A program made the translations under genes and the position numbers. This document shows positions 39,553 to 49,302 of a stretch of DNA of 64,000 bases, one piece after another (position 1 is the stretch's first letter; each line of letters begins with the position of its first letter). The stretch comes from CAVZTA01 sp963778025 (GTDB taxonomy: Bacteria > Chloroflexota > Limnocylindria > Limnocylindrales > CSP1-4), in NCBI GenBank assembly GCA_963778025.1, contig CAVZTA010000019.1, forward strand, positions 372,001 through 436,000, in the 5' to 3' direction. The notes below the pieces were generated by a model. The model searched no databases and was not told the DNA's origin. It was given only the letters and a program-made list of their open reading frames with translations.

Positions 39553-40470
39553 TCATGCCACCCGTACCCGCGGATCGATGACCGCGTAGGCCACATCCAG
39601 CAGCAGATTCGTCGTCACGATCATCAGCGCCGCCAGGAACACGAACGCCTGGATCACCGGGATGTCGCGGTTCGTGATCGCCTGGGTCGCCAGCAGCCCC
39701 ATGCCCGGGTACTGGAACACCCGCTCGACGACGACGATGCCGGACAGCAGCGCCGCGATGTCGAACGCAAGGAACGTCACCACCGGGATGGCCGCATTCC
39801 GCAGGGCGTGGCGCCGGACGACCGCACGATCGGGCACGCCCTTGGCCCGCGCGGTGCGGATGTAGTCGCGGCCCAGCTCCTCGAGCAGCGCACTCCGCAG
39901 GATCCGCGTCAGGCCCGCCGCCGTGCCCAGCCCCACGACGACCGCCGGCAGGATGAGCGACGACGGCGACGACGCCCCCGACACCGGCAGCCAGCCCAGG
40001 GACACCGCGAACAACAGGACCAGCACCGGGCCCATCACGAAGTTCGGCACCCCCTGCCCCACCACCGCGACACCCCGCGCCGTGAGATCGACCCACGTCC
40101 CGCGCCGCCGCGCGGCGAGCAACCCCAGTGGCAGCGCGATGGCGAGCCCGATGAGCACGCCGGTCAGCCCCAGCAGCAGCGTCAACGGCACCCGCTCCAG
40201 GACCACACCCAGCGCCGGCGTCCCGAACCGCACCGACGTCCCGAAGTCACCCTGGACCGCCCGCGCCAGGAATTGCACGAACTGCGCGGGCAGCGGCTGA
40301 TCGAAGCCGTACAACACCCGGACGCGCTCGATGACCTCGGGCCCAGCCGACGGCGGCACCAGCGCCCGCACCGGGTCGCCGGACAGATACACGAGGACGT
40401 CCACGAGGAACAGGACGCCCACGAGGACGAGGACGTCGAACAGGATCCGGCGCCCGATGAACGGGATCAT
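39553..40470 (-). CDS. Dpp/Opp-type ABC transporter permease (DppB-like)
   Basis: A 305-residue inner-membrane permease with six helices. Typical family features are the N-terminal LFLVDVLVYLSGDPV, the periplasmic LYGFDQPLPAQFVQFL and QGDFGTSVRFG, and the EAA loop RTARAKGVPDRAVVRRHALRN, which contacts the ATPase. The frame is intact from ATG 40470. It lies 22 bp after the binding-protein gene. No DppD/DppF ATPase genes are found in the operon or elsewhere in the window, so energy coupling must use subunits encoded outside it. Confidence 0.93.
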   Translation of the reverse strand: MIPFIGRRILFDVLVLVGVLFLVDVLVYLSGDPVRALVPPSAGPEVIERVRVLYGFDQPLPAQFVQFLARAVQGDFGTSVRFGTPALGVVLERVPLTLLLGLTGVLIGLAIALPLGLLAARRRGTWVDLTARGVAVVGQGVPNFVMGPVLVLLFAVSLGWLPVSGASSPSSLILPAVVVGLGTAAGLTRILRSALLEELGRDYIRTARAKGVPDRAVVRRHALRNAAIPVVTFLAFDIAALLSGIVVVERVFQYPGMGLLATQAITNRDIPVIQAFVFLAALMIVTTNLLLDVAYAVIDPRVRVA

Positions 40471-40492
40471 GGCGCCGTCGTCAGCCTCGCGG

Positions 40493-42196
40493 TCAGCCCG
40501 TGCGCGCCACGTTCACCACGGGCAGGTATCCGGAGAAGTGCGGCTCCCAGCCCTGGATCTTCGGCCCGACCGCGTACACGTTCGGGCTGCTCCACAGGTA
40601 GATCGCGCCCGGCTTGTCGTGGCTCAGCTGGGCGATCTGGTGGAGCGTCCCGGCGCGGGTCTCCGGCTCGTACTCGGAGAGCTGCTTCGCGATCAGCTCG
40701 TCCATCTTCGGGTCGTCGTAGCGGGACAGGAACCCATCCTTCTTCCACCACAGCTGCAGGAACGTGTTCGGGTCGTTGAACGACAGGCGGGACGAGCGCA
40801 TCGGGTCGGTGCCCGGGTTGTCGCCATTCGGCTTGCCCCAGGTCTGGTTGAACTGCCCGATCTCCATGGGCTTGATCGTGGCCCGGACCCCGATGTCCGC
40901 GAGGTCGGCGACGGCAGCCTCGATCGGATCGAGCCGGTCGCACGTGCAGTAGTCGAGCGTGACGTCGAGGCCGTCGGGGTAGCCCGCCTGCTCGAGGAGC
41001 AGCTTCGCTGCCGCCGGGTCGTACGTGAACGGCTGGATCGATGCGTCGTAGCCCCGCTCGCCCGTCGACGAACAGCTGGGACATCGGCTTGCCCAGCCCG
41101 CCGAGCAGCGTGTCGACGATCGTCTGGCGGTCGATGCCCATGTTGAGGGCCTGCCGCACCTCGGGCTTGAGGAACGCCTCGATCGCCTGGGTCGTGGCCG
41201 CGTCGGCGCCGGGCGGCGCGATGCCGTCGGCGGTGAGCCAGATCTCGACGTGGTGCGGGTCGTCGTCGCGGTGGACGAGTGTCCCGCCCGCACCCTCGAT
41301 CGTCGACTGCTGGTCGACGGTGGCGTCCTGCATGATGTCGATGCCGCCGGCGGTGAGCTCGTTGAGGCGGGTCGTGGGATCCGTGAGCGGCCGGAAGCGC
41401 ACGGTGTCGACCATCGGCCGGCCGCGCGGGCTGGCCCAGTAGTCCTCGTTCACGGTGACCAGGGTGTGGTCGTCCTTCTTCCACTCGACGAAGCGGAACG
41501 GACCGGTGCCGATGGGCGAGGCCGCGAACCCCTCGTCGCCCTTCTCGGTCACGTAGTCCGGCGGGACGATGAACAGCCGCCCGAGCGCCGCCGGGAGCGC
41601 CGCGTCCGGGCGCGTCAGATGCAGCGTGACGTGGGTGTCATCGGTCACCTCGACCGACTCGATCGAGGCGTAGTCGCTGCTCATCGAGCTGCCGATGCCC
41701 TGGCCCTTGGGCAGCGGCTGACCGGTGTCGGTGTCGCGGTCGAGGATGCGATAGACGCTGAACCGGACGGCGTCCGCGCCGAACGGCTCGCCGTCGTGGA
41801 ACACGACGTCATCGCGGAGCGTGAGGTCGATGGTCGTCGGGTCCTTGACGGTCCACTCCGTGGCGAGCCCCGGCCCGAGCGTGCCGTCGTTGGCGACGGT
41901 CAGCAGCGTGTCGAAGATCGCCGACATGATGGAGATGCCCGCGGTCTGATAGACGAGATACGGGTCCATCGACTCGCTCTCGGCGCCGAGTCCGACGACC
42001 AGCTCACCCTCGGGCGGGGCGTCGCCACTGCCCGTCGGCGACGCCGAGGACGCTCCGCCCGACGGTGACGCCGTCGCCCCGCCGGAGCCGACCGTGCGGA
42101 GGGCGATCTGTTCGTGGTGCCGCAGGCGGCGGCCACCAGCGCGAACGCCAGGAGCGCCGCGACGACGCGTCGCGAACCTCCGATCCGTTCGTGCAT
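40493..42196 (-). CDS. Dpp/Opp-type substrate-binding lipoprotein (two frame changes)
   Basis: ATG 42196, after GGAG, starts a lipoprotein signal (RRVVAALLAFALVAAACGTT). After a Ser/Gly/Pro linker, where the frame changes near 42095, the SBP_bac_5 domain starts at GELVVGLGAESESMDPYLVY. It includes LTLRDDVVFHDGEPFGADAV, IGTGPFRFVEWKKDD and EVRQALNMGIDRQTIV. A second change near 41070 (one extra G) leads to ERGYDASIQPFTYDPAAAKLLLEQAG and the end at 40493. The net length is a multiple of three, ~567 residues, normal for the family. The ligand may be a peptide, but linkage to an FGGY kinase suggests a sugar or polyol. Confidence 0.9.
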
Positions 42197-42207
42197 GGTG
42201 TCTCCTC

Positions 42208-43802
42208 TCACCCCGGGCGGTTCGGGCGGCTCCAGCCCGGCGTGGCCGTCGCCGTGTCCGGCTCGTCCGCCGGTGACGGCTGCTGCCCGTCCGTCCGATG
42301 CGTGCCGTTCCGTGGGCGCGCTTCCCGCTCGCGTCGAACCGGCTCCGGACGCCACCTCGGCGAGGCTCGCATGGAGCCGCCGGACGACCGGGGCGATCGC
42401 CGGATGCAGGGCGACGTAGGCCTCGTACAGGGCATCGTATGTCGGGCCGGCGGCCGGATCGGGATCGAGCCGCTCCGTGAACCGGACCAGCGCCGCGCAT
42501 CGCCGCCGGGAGGTCGCGCTGATCGCCGGCGCCCACGGACGCGATGACCGCGGCGCCCATCACCGCGGTCTCCGGCACCGCCGGCACGACGACCGGGACG
42601 CCCATCACGTCGGCCTTGATCCGGTTCCACAGCGCGCTCCGAGCCGGACCGCCCGAGACCCGGAGCTCGTCGACGGGGATGCCCGCCGCGATGATCGGGG
42701 CGGCGACATGGCGGAGCGCGAGCGCGGCCGCCTCGAGGACCGCCCGCATCAGATGACCCCGCCCGTGCGCCAGCGACAGCCCGGCGAACGCGCCGCGGGC
42801 CGTCGGATCCCAGAGCGGCGAGCGTTCCCCCGCGAGGTACGGCAGGAACACGAGGCCGTCGGCGGCCGGGGGCGTGGCTGCCGCCTCGTCGAGCAGCGTG
42901 CCCAGGTCGACCGTGCCGCCGAGCACCTCCTCGCGCAGCCAGTCGACCGCCTTGCCGGTCGCCGCCATGGCGCCGCCGTACAGCCAGCGATCCGCGACCG
43001 GCGCCCGGACGACCCACGCGCCCGGCGTCTCGACCAGCCGGTCGGAATAGACGGCGAACCCGCCGGACGTGCCGCCCGTGTCGAGCGCCTCGCCGGGCTC
43101 CAGCAGCGCCGCGCCGAACAGGCTTCCGTAGGCATCGACCGAACCCGCCACGACCGGTGTCCCAGCCACGAGGTCGAGCTCCGCCGCGACGTCGGCCCGC
43201 AGCCCGCCGACCACCTGCCCGGTCGGGACCTTGGGCGCGAGCTTCTCGATGGGCAGCCCGGTCGACGCGATCCCGTGGCGGTCCACGGGCTCATGACCGA
43301 GCGGCGCGGTGGACGCCGCGACGCCCGACAGCCGCATCGCGACCCATTCCCAGCTCGTGAGATACCAGCGCGTCCGCGCAGCGACCGCCGGCTCGTGGCG
43401 TTCCATCCGGAGCGCGATGGGCATGATGCCCAGGCTCCAGCCCGACCGCCCGGTGGCACTCGTGAGGTCGGCCGCCTCACGTCCGGAACGCGTATCCAGC
43501 CAGGTCACGATCCGATGCGTCGGCCGCGCCTCGGCATCTGTCGCGACGCACGTCGGTCCCTGGCCGACGATGCCGATGGCGGCGACCTCGGCGTCAGGGA
43601 CGGCGGCGCGCAACCGCCCGACGACCTCGACGACCGCCGCCCACCACGTGTCGGCGTCCTGCTCGGCTCGTCCCGTGGCCGGATCGATGTCCAGCGGGTA
43701 GCCCGCGCGCGAGCCCGCGAGCAGCGTCCCGTCGGCGCCGATCAGCCCTCCCTTGAGGTCGGTCGTGCCGAGATCGAGCGCGAGGTAGGCGCGGCGGGTC
43801 AC
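42208..43802 (-). CDS. FGGY-family carbohydrate kinase (frame change near the C-terminus)
   Basis: An ATP-dependent kinase of pentuloses, polyols or gluconate. The N-terminal phosphate-binding loop is ALDLGTTDLKGGLI. VTWLDTRS, DTGGTSGGFAVY and the C-terminal RVSGGPARSALWNRIKADVMG also fit; it is closest in style to xylulokinase. The GTG start at 43802 overlaps the regulator stop by four bases. Near 42490 the frame changes, after which the conserved tail reads RFTERLDPDPAAGPTYDALY and VALHPAIAPVVRRLH. That frame has no stop before the binding-protein gene, so the true end is uncertain; 42208 is the stop of a neighbouring frame. Confidence 0.87.
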
Positions 43803-44848
43803 CGCGACGTGCCGGCGTGGATGGGGTCGGGCAGCGCCCCGTCACGGCCCGGCTGGCGCGGCGCGGGGCGGCCGCGCGACTTCGTGGCGGAGGGCGGCGG
43901 TGGCGTCACGCCTTCGCCGTCGGGCCGCGTCGCCGCCGCCAGCGTCAGCACCTCTTCCGCGGTCTGGGCGTCCGTCACGAGGTCGGTGATGAGCCCGGTC
44001 CGGAGCGCGCCCAGGATCGGGCGCACCTTGTCGACGCCGCTCGCGGCGGCGATCCGGATCGGGACCCGCTTGAGATCGCGCGCATCCATCCCGATGACCA
44101 TCGTCCGCAGCCGGTCGCTCACGAACCGGCCCTGGATGTCGAACGGCGAGATCATGATCTCGCCGACCGTGCCCGCCGCATCCAGCTCGGCCAGGAGCTG
44201 CTCGCCGAACCACGCCTCGCTGCGCACGTACGACCCGACCCCGAACAGCGCGAGGTCCATCTGCTCCCAGGCGCGGGCCACGGTCTGGTTGCCCAGGTGG
44301 TCGAGCAGCACTTCGCGGGTCGTCTCGTTCTCGACCAGGCCGGGCGCGAACAGGTCCAGCGCCTGGCCGCCGAACGCCTCGGCGATGCGCCGCACGGGAT
44401 CCTTCCACGGGGCGCTGAAGCCACCACCGGACAGCGGCACGAACGTCGCGTGGACCGGCGGGATGCCCTCCTCCAGCGCGTCGGCGGTGGCGGCCATGGC
44501 CGCGCCGTCCCCGACACCCACGATCGAGCCCTCGTGGATGAAGTCGCGCAGGAGCTGCGCGGCGCGGCGGCCGACGAGGCGGCGGCTGAGGTCACCCGGA
44601 CCGCCGAGCTTGGGCGCCACGGCCGCCAGTCGCAGGCCGAATTGCTCGCGAAGGCGGCCGGCGACCTCGGGCAGCTCCTGGGTCGCGTCGATGACGCGGA
44701 TCTCGACGATCCCCTCGGCGCGAGCCTCCTTGAGCAGGCGCGAGACCTGGGGCCGCGTGACGTGCAGGATCTCGGCGATCCGTTCCTGGGTCTCGCCCAG
44801 TTCGTAATACAGCCGGCTCGCCTGGACGAGCGTGCGAATGTCGCTCAT
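43799..44848 (-). CDS. SorC-family transcriptional regulator
   Basis: Controls a sugar or polyol operon in response to a phosphorylated sugar. The N-terminal helix-turn-helix is ETQERIAEILHVTRPQVSRLLKEA, seen as AEILHVTRPQVSRLLKE. A ~250-residue sugar-binding domain follows (GDGAAMAATADAL, LFGVGSYVRSEAWFGE, GRFVSDRL). ATG 44848 fits SorC alignment better than an ATG further upstream at 44929. It is the first gene of a five-gene unit: regulator, FGGY kinase, and Dpp-type A, B and C components. The C-terminal ~35 residues are Pro/Arg-rich and may be disordered. Confidence 0.91.
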   Translation of the reverse strand: MSDIRTLVQASRLYYELGETQERIAEILHVTRPQVSRLLKEARAEGIVEIRVIDATQELPEVAGRLREQFGLRLAAVAPKLGGPGDLSRRLVGRRAAQLLRDFIHEGSIVGVGDGAAMAATADALEEGIPPVHATFVPLSGGGFSAPWKDPVRRIAEAFGGQALDLFAPGLVENETTREVLLDHLGNQTVARAWEQMDLALFGVGSYVRSEAWFGEQLLAELDAAGTVGEIMISPFDIQGRFVSDRLRTMVIGMDARDLKRVPIRIAAASGVDKVRPILGALRTGLITDLVTDAQTAEEVLTLAAATRPDGEGVTPPPPSATKSRGRPAPRQPGRDGALPDPIHAGTSR

Positions 44849-44888
44849 GGCGCTCCATCCGGGTCCGCGGGTGTGCCGATCTGGGGTC

Positions 44889-44900
44889 GGCACAAGTGCC
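44889..44900. promoter_or_regulatory. Possible SorC operator
   Basis: GGCACAAGTGCC forms a 5-bp inverted repeat around AA, 41 bp before the regulator start. A related CAGGTGTGC follows about 10 bp further upstream. SorC-type regulators often bind such dyads in their own promoter; assignment is by position only. Confidence 0.35.
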
Positions 44901-45062
44901 AGATACAGGTGTGCAACGGCCATCGTCACGGGTCCGGTGGGACCCTGTCAACCGGTTCACCCCACGGACGGGGTACCCGAGCGGACGAGGTCGCCTCGTC
45001 GACGAGACGGCGACGCCCGGGCCGTCGTGCCGACGGACCGGGCGCCGGATCGGGGCGGGGAT

Positions 45063-46442
45063 TCAGCCGCCGAGCAGGCGCGCCGCCTCGGCGCGTTCAC
45101 CTGGATCGAGCGCGGCGCCGAGGGCCAGGGCATCACCGAGAGCCCGGCGTCCGCCGTCCAGGTCGCCCGTCGCCAGCCGGATGGCTCCCGCGTGGAACAG
45201 GACGCGTGCACTGCGCACACCGCTGGCCTGCGCGGCCTCGACCTCCTCGAGCGCCGCGGCATCGTCGCCCGTGCGGTGGAGCGCCCAGGCCAGCAGATCG
45301 TGCCCGTCGGCGTCCGGTCGGCTGTCGAGGGACGCGCGGGCGGCGGTCACACTCGCCGCGGTGGCCGCGCCATGGTCGAGATCGAAGCGGATCAAGATCC
45401 GATCCGAGGCGGCGACGAGTGGTCCGGCCAGCTGCCGGATCGCTCCGATGGTCGCCTCGGCGTCGTCGGCCGTCGCGGTGTTCCCCGCCTGCAACGCCAC
45501 GTCGGCCTGGAGCGCGAGCGCCTCGGGCGTCGGCGCGACGGCGATGGCGCGGCCGAGGCGCTCCAGCGCCGCGTCGAGGTCGCCGGCGGCGGCATCCAGC
45601 CGGGCCAGGCCCAGCAACGCCCCGGTGTCGTCGCTGCGGATCGCGAGCGCGGCGTCGTCGGCCTCGCGTGCCCGTCCGGCATCGCCGGCCAACCGGGCGG
45701 TCTCCGCGAGCGCGATCTGGTAGAGGGCGACGTCCGGGGCATCGGCGGCGACCGCTCCGTCACGAGCGTCCGTGGCGAGGCGAAGCGCCTCGGCCGGTGA
45801 CCCGGTCACCCACGCGAGGCGGGCGCGTCGGAGGTCGATGGGCGGTCCGGAGAGCTGTGCCGCGAGCTGGTCGTACGTCCGTCGTGCGTCCGTCAGGTGA
45901 CCGAGCTCGAGCTGCGAGTCGCCGAGCGTCGCCAGCGCCTCGAGATCGCCGGGCTCCGTGCGCAGCAGGTCCTTCGCGACGTCCAGCGCACCCCGGAAGT
46001 CGTGGAGCGTGAAGCGGATCGCGGCGTCGACCTGCCGCGCCGGCCGATAGCCGGCGTCCGCGGCGAGCGCGCGGTCGACCGCGGCGCGCGCCGCGTCATA
46101 GTCGTCGGCGGAGGCGGTGAGCTTCGCGCGGGCCAGGCGGAGCCCCGCGAGGTTCGAGGCGCTGATGTAGTCACCGGCGTCGGCGGCTGTCTTGCGCGCC
46201 CAGAGGTCGATCCGAGCGTCGAGGATCTTCAGGAGCGCCGCGGTGGTCGGCGCCGCGTCGTCGAGGACGACGCCCCCGGTGCCCGAGATCGCCGCCGGCG
46301 GGATGGGCTGCGACAAGCCGCTCGCGGACGGTGCGGCCGACGGCTGGAGGCGTGCCGCAAGCTGGCTCGCCACGACCACCACGACGGCGGCTGCGAGGAA
46401 GCCCAAGGGTCGGATGCTGGGTCGACGGCGGTGGAGTCGCAT
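45063..46442 (-). CDS. Membrane-anchored TPR-like protein
   Basis: A 459-residue protein with an N-terminal signal anchor (IRPLGFLAAAVVVVVASQLA) and about ten Ala-rich tetratricopeptide-type helical pairs, e.g. ALATLGDSQLELGHLTDARRTY and ALLGLARLDAAAGDLDAALERL, seen as LDAAAGDLDAALERLGRAI. TPR arrays mediate protein-protein contacts. It follows the DUF4331 gene by 88 bp on the same strand, a pairing I have seen in other genomes, so the two are probably partners at the cell surface. No catalytic motif is present. Confidence 0.82.
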   Translation of the reverse strand: MRLHRRRPSIRPLGFLAAAVVVVVASQLAARLQPSAAPSASGLSQPIPPAAISGTGGVVLDDAAPTTAALLKILDARIDLWARKTAADAGDYISASNLAGLRLARAKLTASADDYDAARAAVDRALAADAGYRPARQVDAAIRFTLHDFRGALDVAKDLLRTEPGDLEALATLGDSQLELGHLTDARRTYDQLAAQLSGPPIDLRRARLAWVTGSPAEALRLATDARDGAVAADAPDVALYQIALAETARLAGDAGRAREADDAALAIRSDDTGALLGLARLDAAAGDLDAALERLGRAIAVAPTPEALALQADVALQAGNTATADDAEATIGAIRQLAGPLVAASDRILIRFDLDHGAATAASVTAARASLDSRPDADGHDLLAWALHRTGDDAAALEEVEAAQASGVRSARVLFHAGAIRLATGDLDGGRRALGDALALGAALDPGERAEAARLLGG

Positions 46443-46529
46443 GGTGGCCCTGCGTCCCTATGTGGACCTGCGTCCCAATGAACTGCCCGCGCCCGGCGCC
46501 GCCCCCAGCGGCGCCGGTCGCGGCACGGA

Positions 46530-47630
46530 CTAGTGCGCGACGCCCAGGTACGGGAACGTCGAGCGGTAGTCGTTGTGCTGGGCGACGCAATCCGACGGGA
46601 TCGCGCCCGTGGCATCACGGTCGTCGAACAGACCCAGCGGGTCGCCTCCGGTCGTGATGTTCAGCTCGGTGTCGATCACGTCGTCCGCGAGCGCCCGGCC
46701 GTTGAGCGGGCCCACGGCGGTGGTGCTCGTGTCGTACGTGAGGACGTCCGGGATGAGGACGGACGCGAGTGCGTCCGCCTGACCCTGCGCGTAGCTGCCC
46801 TCGGTGTCACCGGCCGACAGGGCGACCAGCGTGCTCGAGGTGTTGGCGCGGAAGGGCTTGCTGGCCGAGGCCTGCTGGGCCGGCGGCGTGACGTTGAACA
46901 GCTCCTTGTCAGCGGCCGTGTGGTTGAACACGGTGTTGATCGCGGGGCGGCCCATCTGGTCGCGCTGCACCCAGGCGCCGTCGACCCACTCCTTGGTGGT
47001 CGCCCACACGCCGATCTTCCCACCGAGCTTGCCGTCGGGCACCTCGAGCACGATGGCCATCGTGTTCAGGTCCTTGAAGAAGTCGGACGGGGAGCCGTCG
47101 CACAGGCCCTCGGTGCCGCCCAGACCGAGCGTGCCGCGGAAGCCCAGGAGGTCGAAGAAGAACGGGTCGGAATACAGGCCCGCACGAACCTTGCCGCCGC
47201 CGATGACCGGCGAGGTGTGGCCCGTGAATCCCAGCGACGCGATCCTGCCGTTCCGGGTCAGGATCATCGGCTGGGCGTCACCCAGGCCCTTGACGGGCTT
47301 CAGGTAGCGGGCGACGTAGACGACGTCGGCGACGTTGTCACCGGTGTTGTCGATATCGATCTCGTAGCGGACGTTGGTGCCGAAGCGGTCGGGTGCGAGC
47401 ACGCCCGCGGCCGGGTTCGTGGTCATGGCGATGACGGTGTTCGAGGCGTTGTCGCCCTGGAACACGTACACGTCGTTGATGTCCCGATCGCCACGCAGCG
47501 AGCCCGCCGAGAGCGAGCCCAGGCTGGGTGCGTCGAGGTGGTCGGCGGCGCCGGCGATGAACGGGGCGGCGCCTACGGTGAGCGCGACGAGGCTTGCGCC
47601 GAGCGTCGCGGTCTTGAGCGCGGTGCGCAT
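46530..47630 (-). CDS. DUF4331 family secreted protein
   Basis: A 366-residue exported protein. ATG 47630 lies 14 bases after GGAGAGGG and starts the signal peptide MRTALKTATLGASLVALT. The mature N-terminus AADHLDAPSLGS and DINDVYVFQG are DUF4331 signatures. Conserved segments include YEIDIDNTGDNVADVVYVAR and the C-terminal ALADDVIDTELNITTGG. The fold is probably beta-propeller-like; function is unknown. The TPR gene downstream is likely cotranscribed. The frame is intact. Confidence 0.88.
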   Translation of the reverse strand: MRTALKTATLGASLVALTVGAAPFIAGAADHLDAPSLGSLSAGSLRGDRDINDVYVFQGDNASNTVIAMTTNPAAGVLAPDRFGTNVRYEIDIDNTGDNVADVVYVARYLKPVKGLGDAQPMILTRNGRIASLGFTGHTSPVIGGGKVRAGLYSDPFFFDLLGFRGTLGLGGTEGLCDGSPSDFFKDLNTMAIVLEVPDGKLGGKIGVWATTKEWVDGAWVQRDQMGRPAINTVFNHTAADKELFNVTPPAQQASASKPFRANTSSTLVALSAGDTEGSYAQGQADALASVLIPDVLTYDTSTTAVGPLNGRALADDVIDTELNITTGGDPLGLFDDRDATGAIPSDCVAQHNDYRSTFPYLGVAH

Positions 47631-47791
47631 GGTCCGGTAGGTCCCTCTCCTGCGATGGCCGCGGCGACTGCCGCGGATCCGGGCTCGACCGACGCAGTCG
47701 CGACTCGTACGTCGACCGTTCGCGAGGGAATTGCAGGAAGGGCGTGGACGGATGAATGCTTTCGATGACGGTCTGGTGACGTCCGCCCGGG

Positions 47792-49225
47792 CTAGAGGAC
47801 CTTGCCGGGATTCAGCAGGCCCTGTGGGTCGAGCGCCGTCTTGATCGCGCGCATGACCCGGACCGCATCCTCGCCCCGTTGCCGCACGAGCCACGCCTTC
47901 CGCGCGACGCCGATGCCGTGCTCGCCGGTCACCGTCCCGCCCATCGCGAGCGCCGCCTCGAACAGGTCGGTCTGGGCGTCGTGGAGGCGGTGCTCGCCGT
48001 CGGCGTCGTCGCGGTCGAGCACGAACGTCGGATGGAGGTTCCCGTCGCCGGCGTGGCCGAAGGTGCCCACGACGATCCGGTGCCGCGCGGCGATCGACTC
48101 GATCGCGCGCAGCATCTCGGGGATCCGGCTGCGCGGCACGCCGACGTCCTCCATCCGCGCGATGCCTTGCGCCTCCAGCGCGCGGAACGCGAAGCGCCGG
48201 CCGGCGCGCAGCCAATCGGCCTCCTGCGCGTCCTCGGCCTGGACGACGAGCGTGGCACCGGCGCGTTCGCAGATGGGGATCGCCCGGGCGAGCTCCTCGG
48301 CGCCGGCGGCGCCGGGCAGATCGGACTCGACGAGGAGCATCGCGGCTGCGTCCCGGTCGAGACCCAGGCCCTTGGCGTCGTCGACGGCCCGGATCGTGAC
48401 CTGGTCCATCAGCTCCAGCGTGACCGGCTGGACGCCGCCCGCCGTGAGCCCGGCGACCGCGTCGCCCGCCGCCTCGAGCGACGCGAAGAACGCGATGAGC
48501 GTGGCGCGTGGCGGCGGCGCCGGGCGAAGTCTGAGGGTCGCCTCGGTGACCAGGGCGAGGGTCCCCTGCGAGCCGACGAGCAACGGGATGAGCCCGTAGC
48601 CCGCGACGTCCTTGACGTTCTTGCCGCCGAGCCGCAGGACGGTCCCGTCCGCCAGCACGACCTCCAGGCCGAGGACCGCATCGCGCGTCACGCCGTATTT
48701 CACGCAGCACAGCCCGCCGGCGTTCGTGCCCAGGTTGCCGCCGATCGTGCACATCTCGTAGCTCGCGGGGTCCGGGGCGTAGAACAGCCCCTCCTCCGCG
48801 ACCCGCGCCTTGAGCGCGGCATTCACGATCCCGGGCTGCGTCGTGACCGTGAGGTTCGCGTGGTCGATCTCGAGGATCCGGTCCATCCGCGTGAACGCGA
48901 TCGTCAGGGCGCCCTCGATGCCGGCCGCGCCACCGCTGAGGCCCGTGCCGGCGCCGCGCGGGACGATCGGCACGCCGTGCGCGGCACACAGGCGGACGAG
49001 CGCGGCGACCTCCTCGGTCGTCGTCGGGAGCGCGACGGCGAGCGGCAGGCCGGTCTCGAGATAGGCGGTCTCGTCGCGCCGATGGCTCTCGCGGTCGACC
49101 TCGTCGGTCAGCAGGCGCAGACCGGGCAGCGCGTCGCGGATCGCCGCGAGGAATGCCGCGGCGGCCGCTTCGTCGAGCGGCGCGATGGGGCGCGGCGCCA
49201 CGGCAGGTTCCACCACGTGATGCAT
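47792..49225 (-). CDS. glcD: Glycolate oxidase subunit GlcD / FAD-linked 2-hydroxyacid dehydrogenase
   Basis: A 477-residue flavoprotein oxidising a 2-hydroxyacid. The FAD-binding PCMH domain has VPRGAGTGLSGGAAG and GTNAGGLCCVKYGVT. The C-terminal domain has GTFGHAGDGNLHPTF and GGTVTGEHGIGVARK. This set fits GlcD and D-lactate dehydrogenase relatives. GlcE and GlcF are not adjacent, so it may act alone or with partners elsewhere. If it acts on glycolate the product is glyoxylate, the substrate of the malate synthase encoded in this window. It is divergent from the second xanthine dehydrogenase-type operon across 77 bp. Confidence 0.87.
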   Translation of the reverse strand: MHHVVEPAVAPRPIAPLDEAAAAAFLAAIRDALPGLRLLTDEVDRESHRRDETAYLETGLPLAVALPTTTEEVAALVRLCAAHGVPIVPRGAGTGLSGGAAGIEGALTIAFTRMDRILEIDHANLTVTTQPGIVNAALKARVAEEGLFYAPDPASYEMCTIGGNLGTNAGGLCCVKYGVTRDAVLGLEVVLADGTVLRLGGKNVKDVAGYGLIPLLVGSQGTLALVTEATLRLRPAPPPRATLIAFFASLEAAGDAVAGLTAGGVQPVTLELMDQVTIRAVDDAKGLGLDRDAAAMLLVESDLPGAAGAEELARAIPICERAGATLVVQAEDAQEADWLRAGRRFAFRALEAQGIARMEDVGVPRSRIPEMLRAIESIAARHRIVVGTFGHAGDGNLHPTFVLDRDDADGEHRLHDAQTDLFEAALAMGGTVTGEHGIGVARKAWLVRQRGEDAVRVMRAIKTALDPQGLLNPGKVL

Positions 49226-49302
49226 CGTACGGTGAGGATGCCCGGTCCCCTGCCGCTTCGCTATCGTGGCGCGCAGCCAGGGCGGGGAGCAGGAGGCGGG
49301 CG

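Noticed and set aside
40467..43802. A 1111-residue open frame joining kinase and binding-protein sequences
   Set aside because: It is the FGGY kinase frame continuing, after a base error, through an out-of-frame stretch into the DppA-like frame; the family motifs show two separate proteins.
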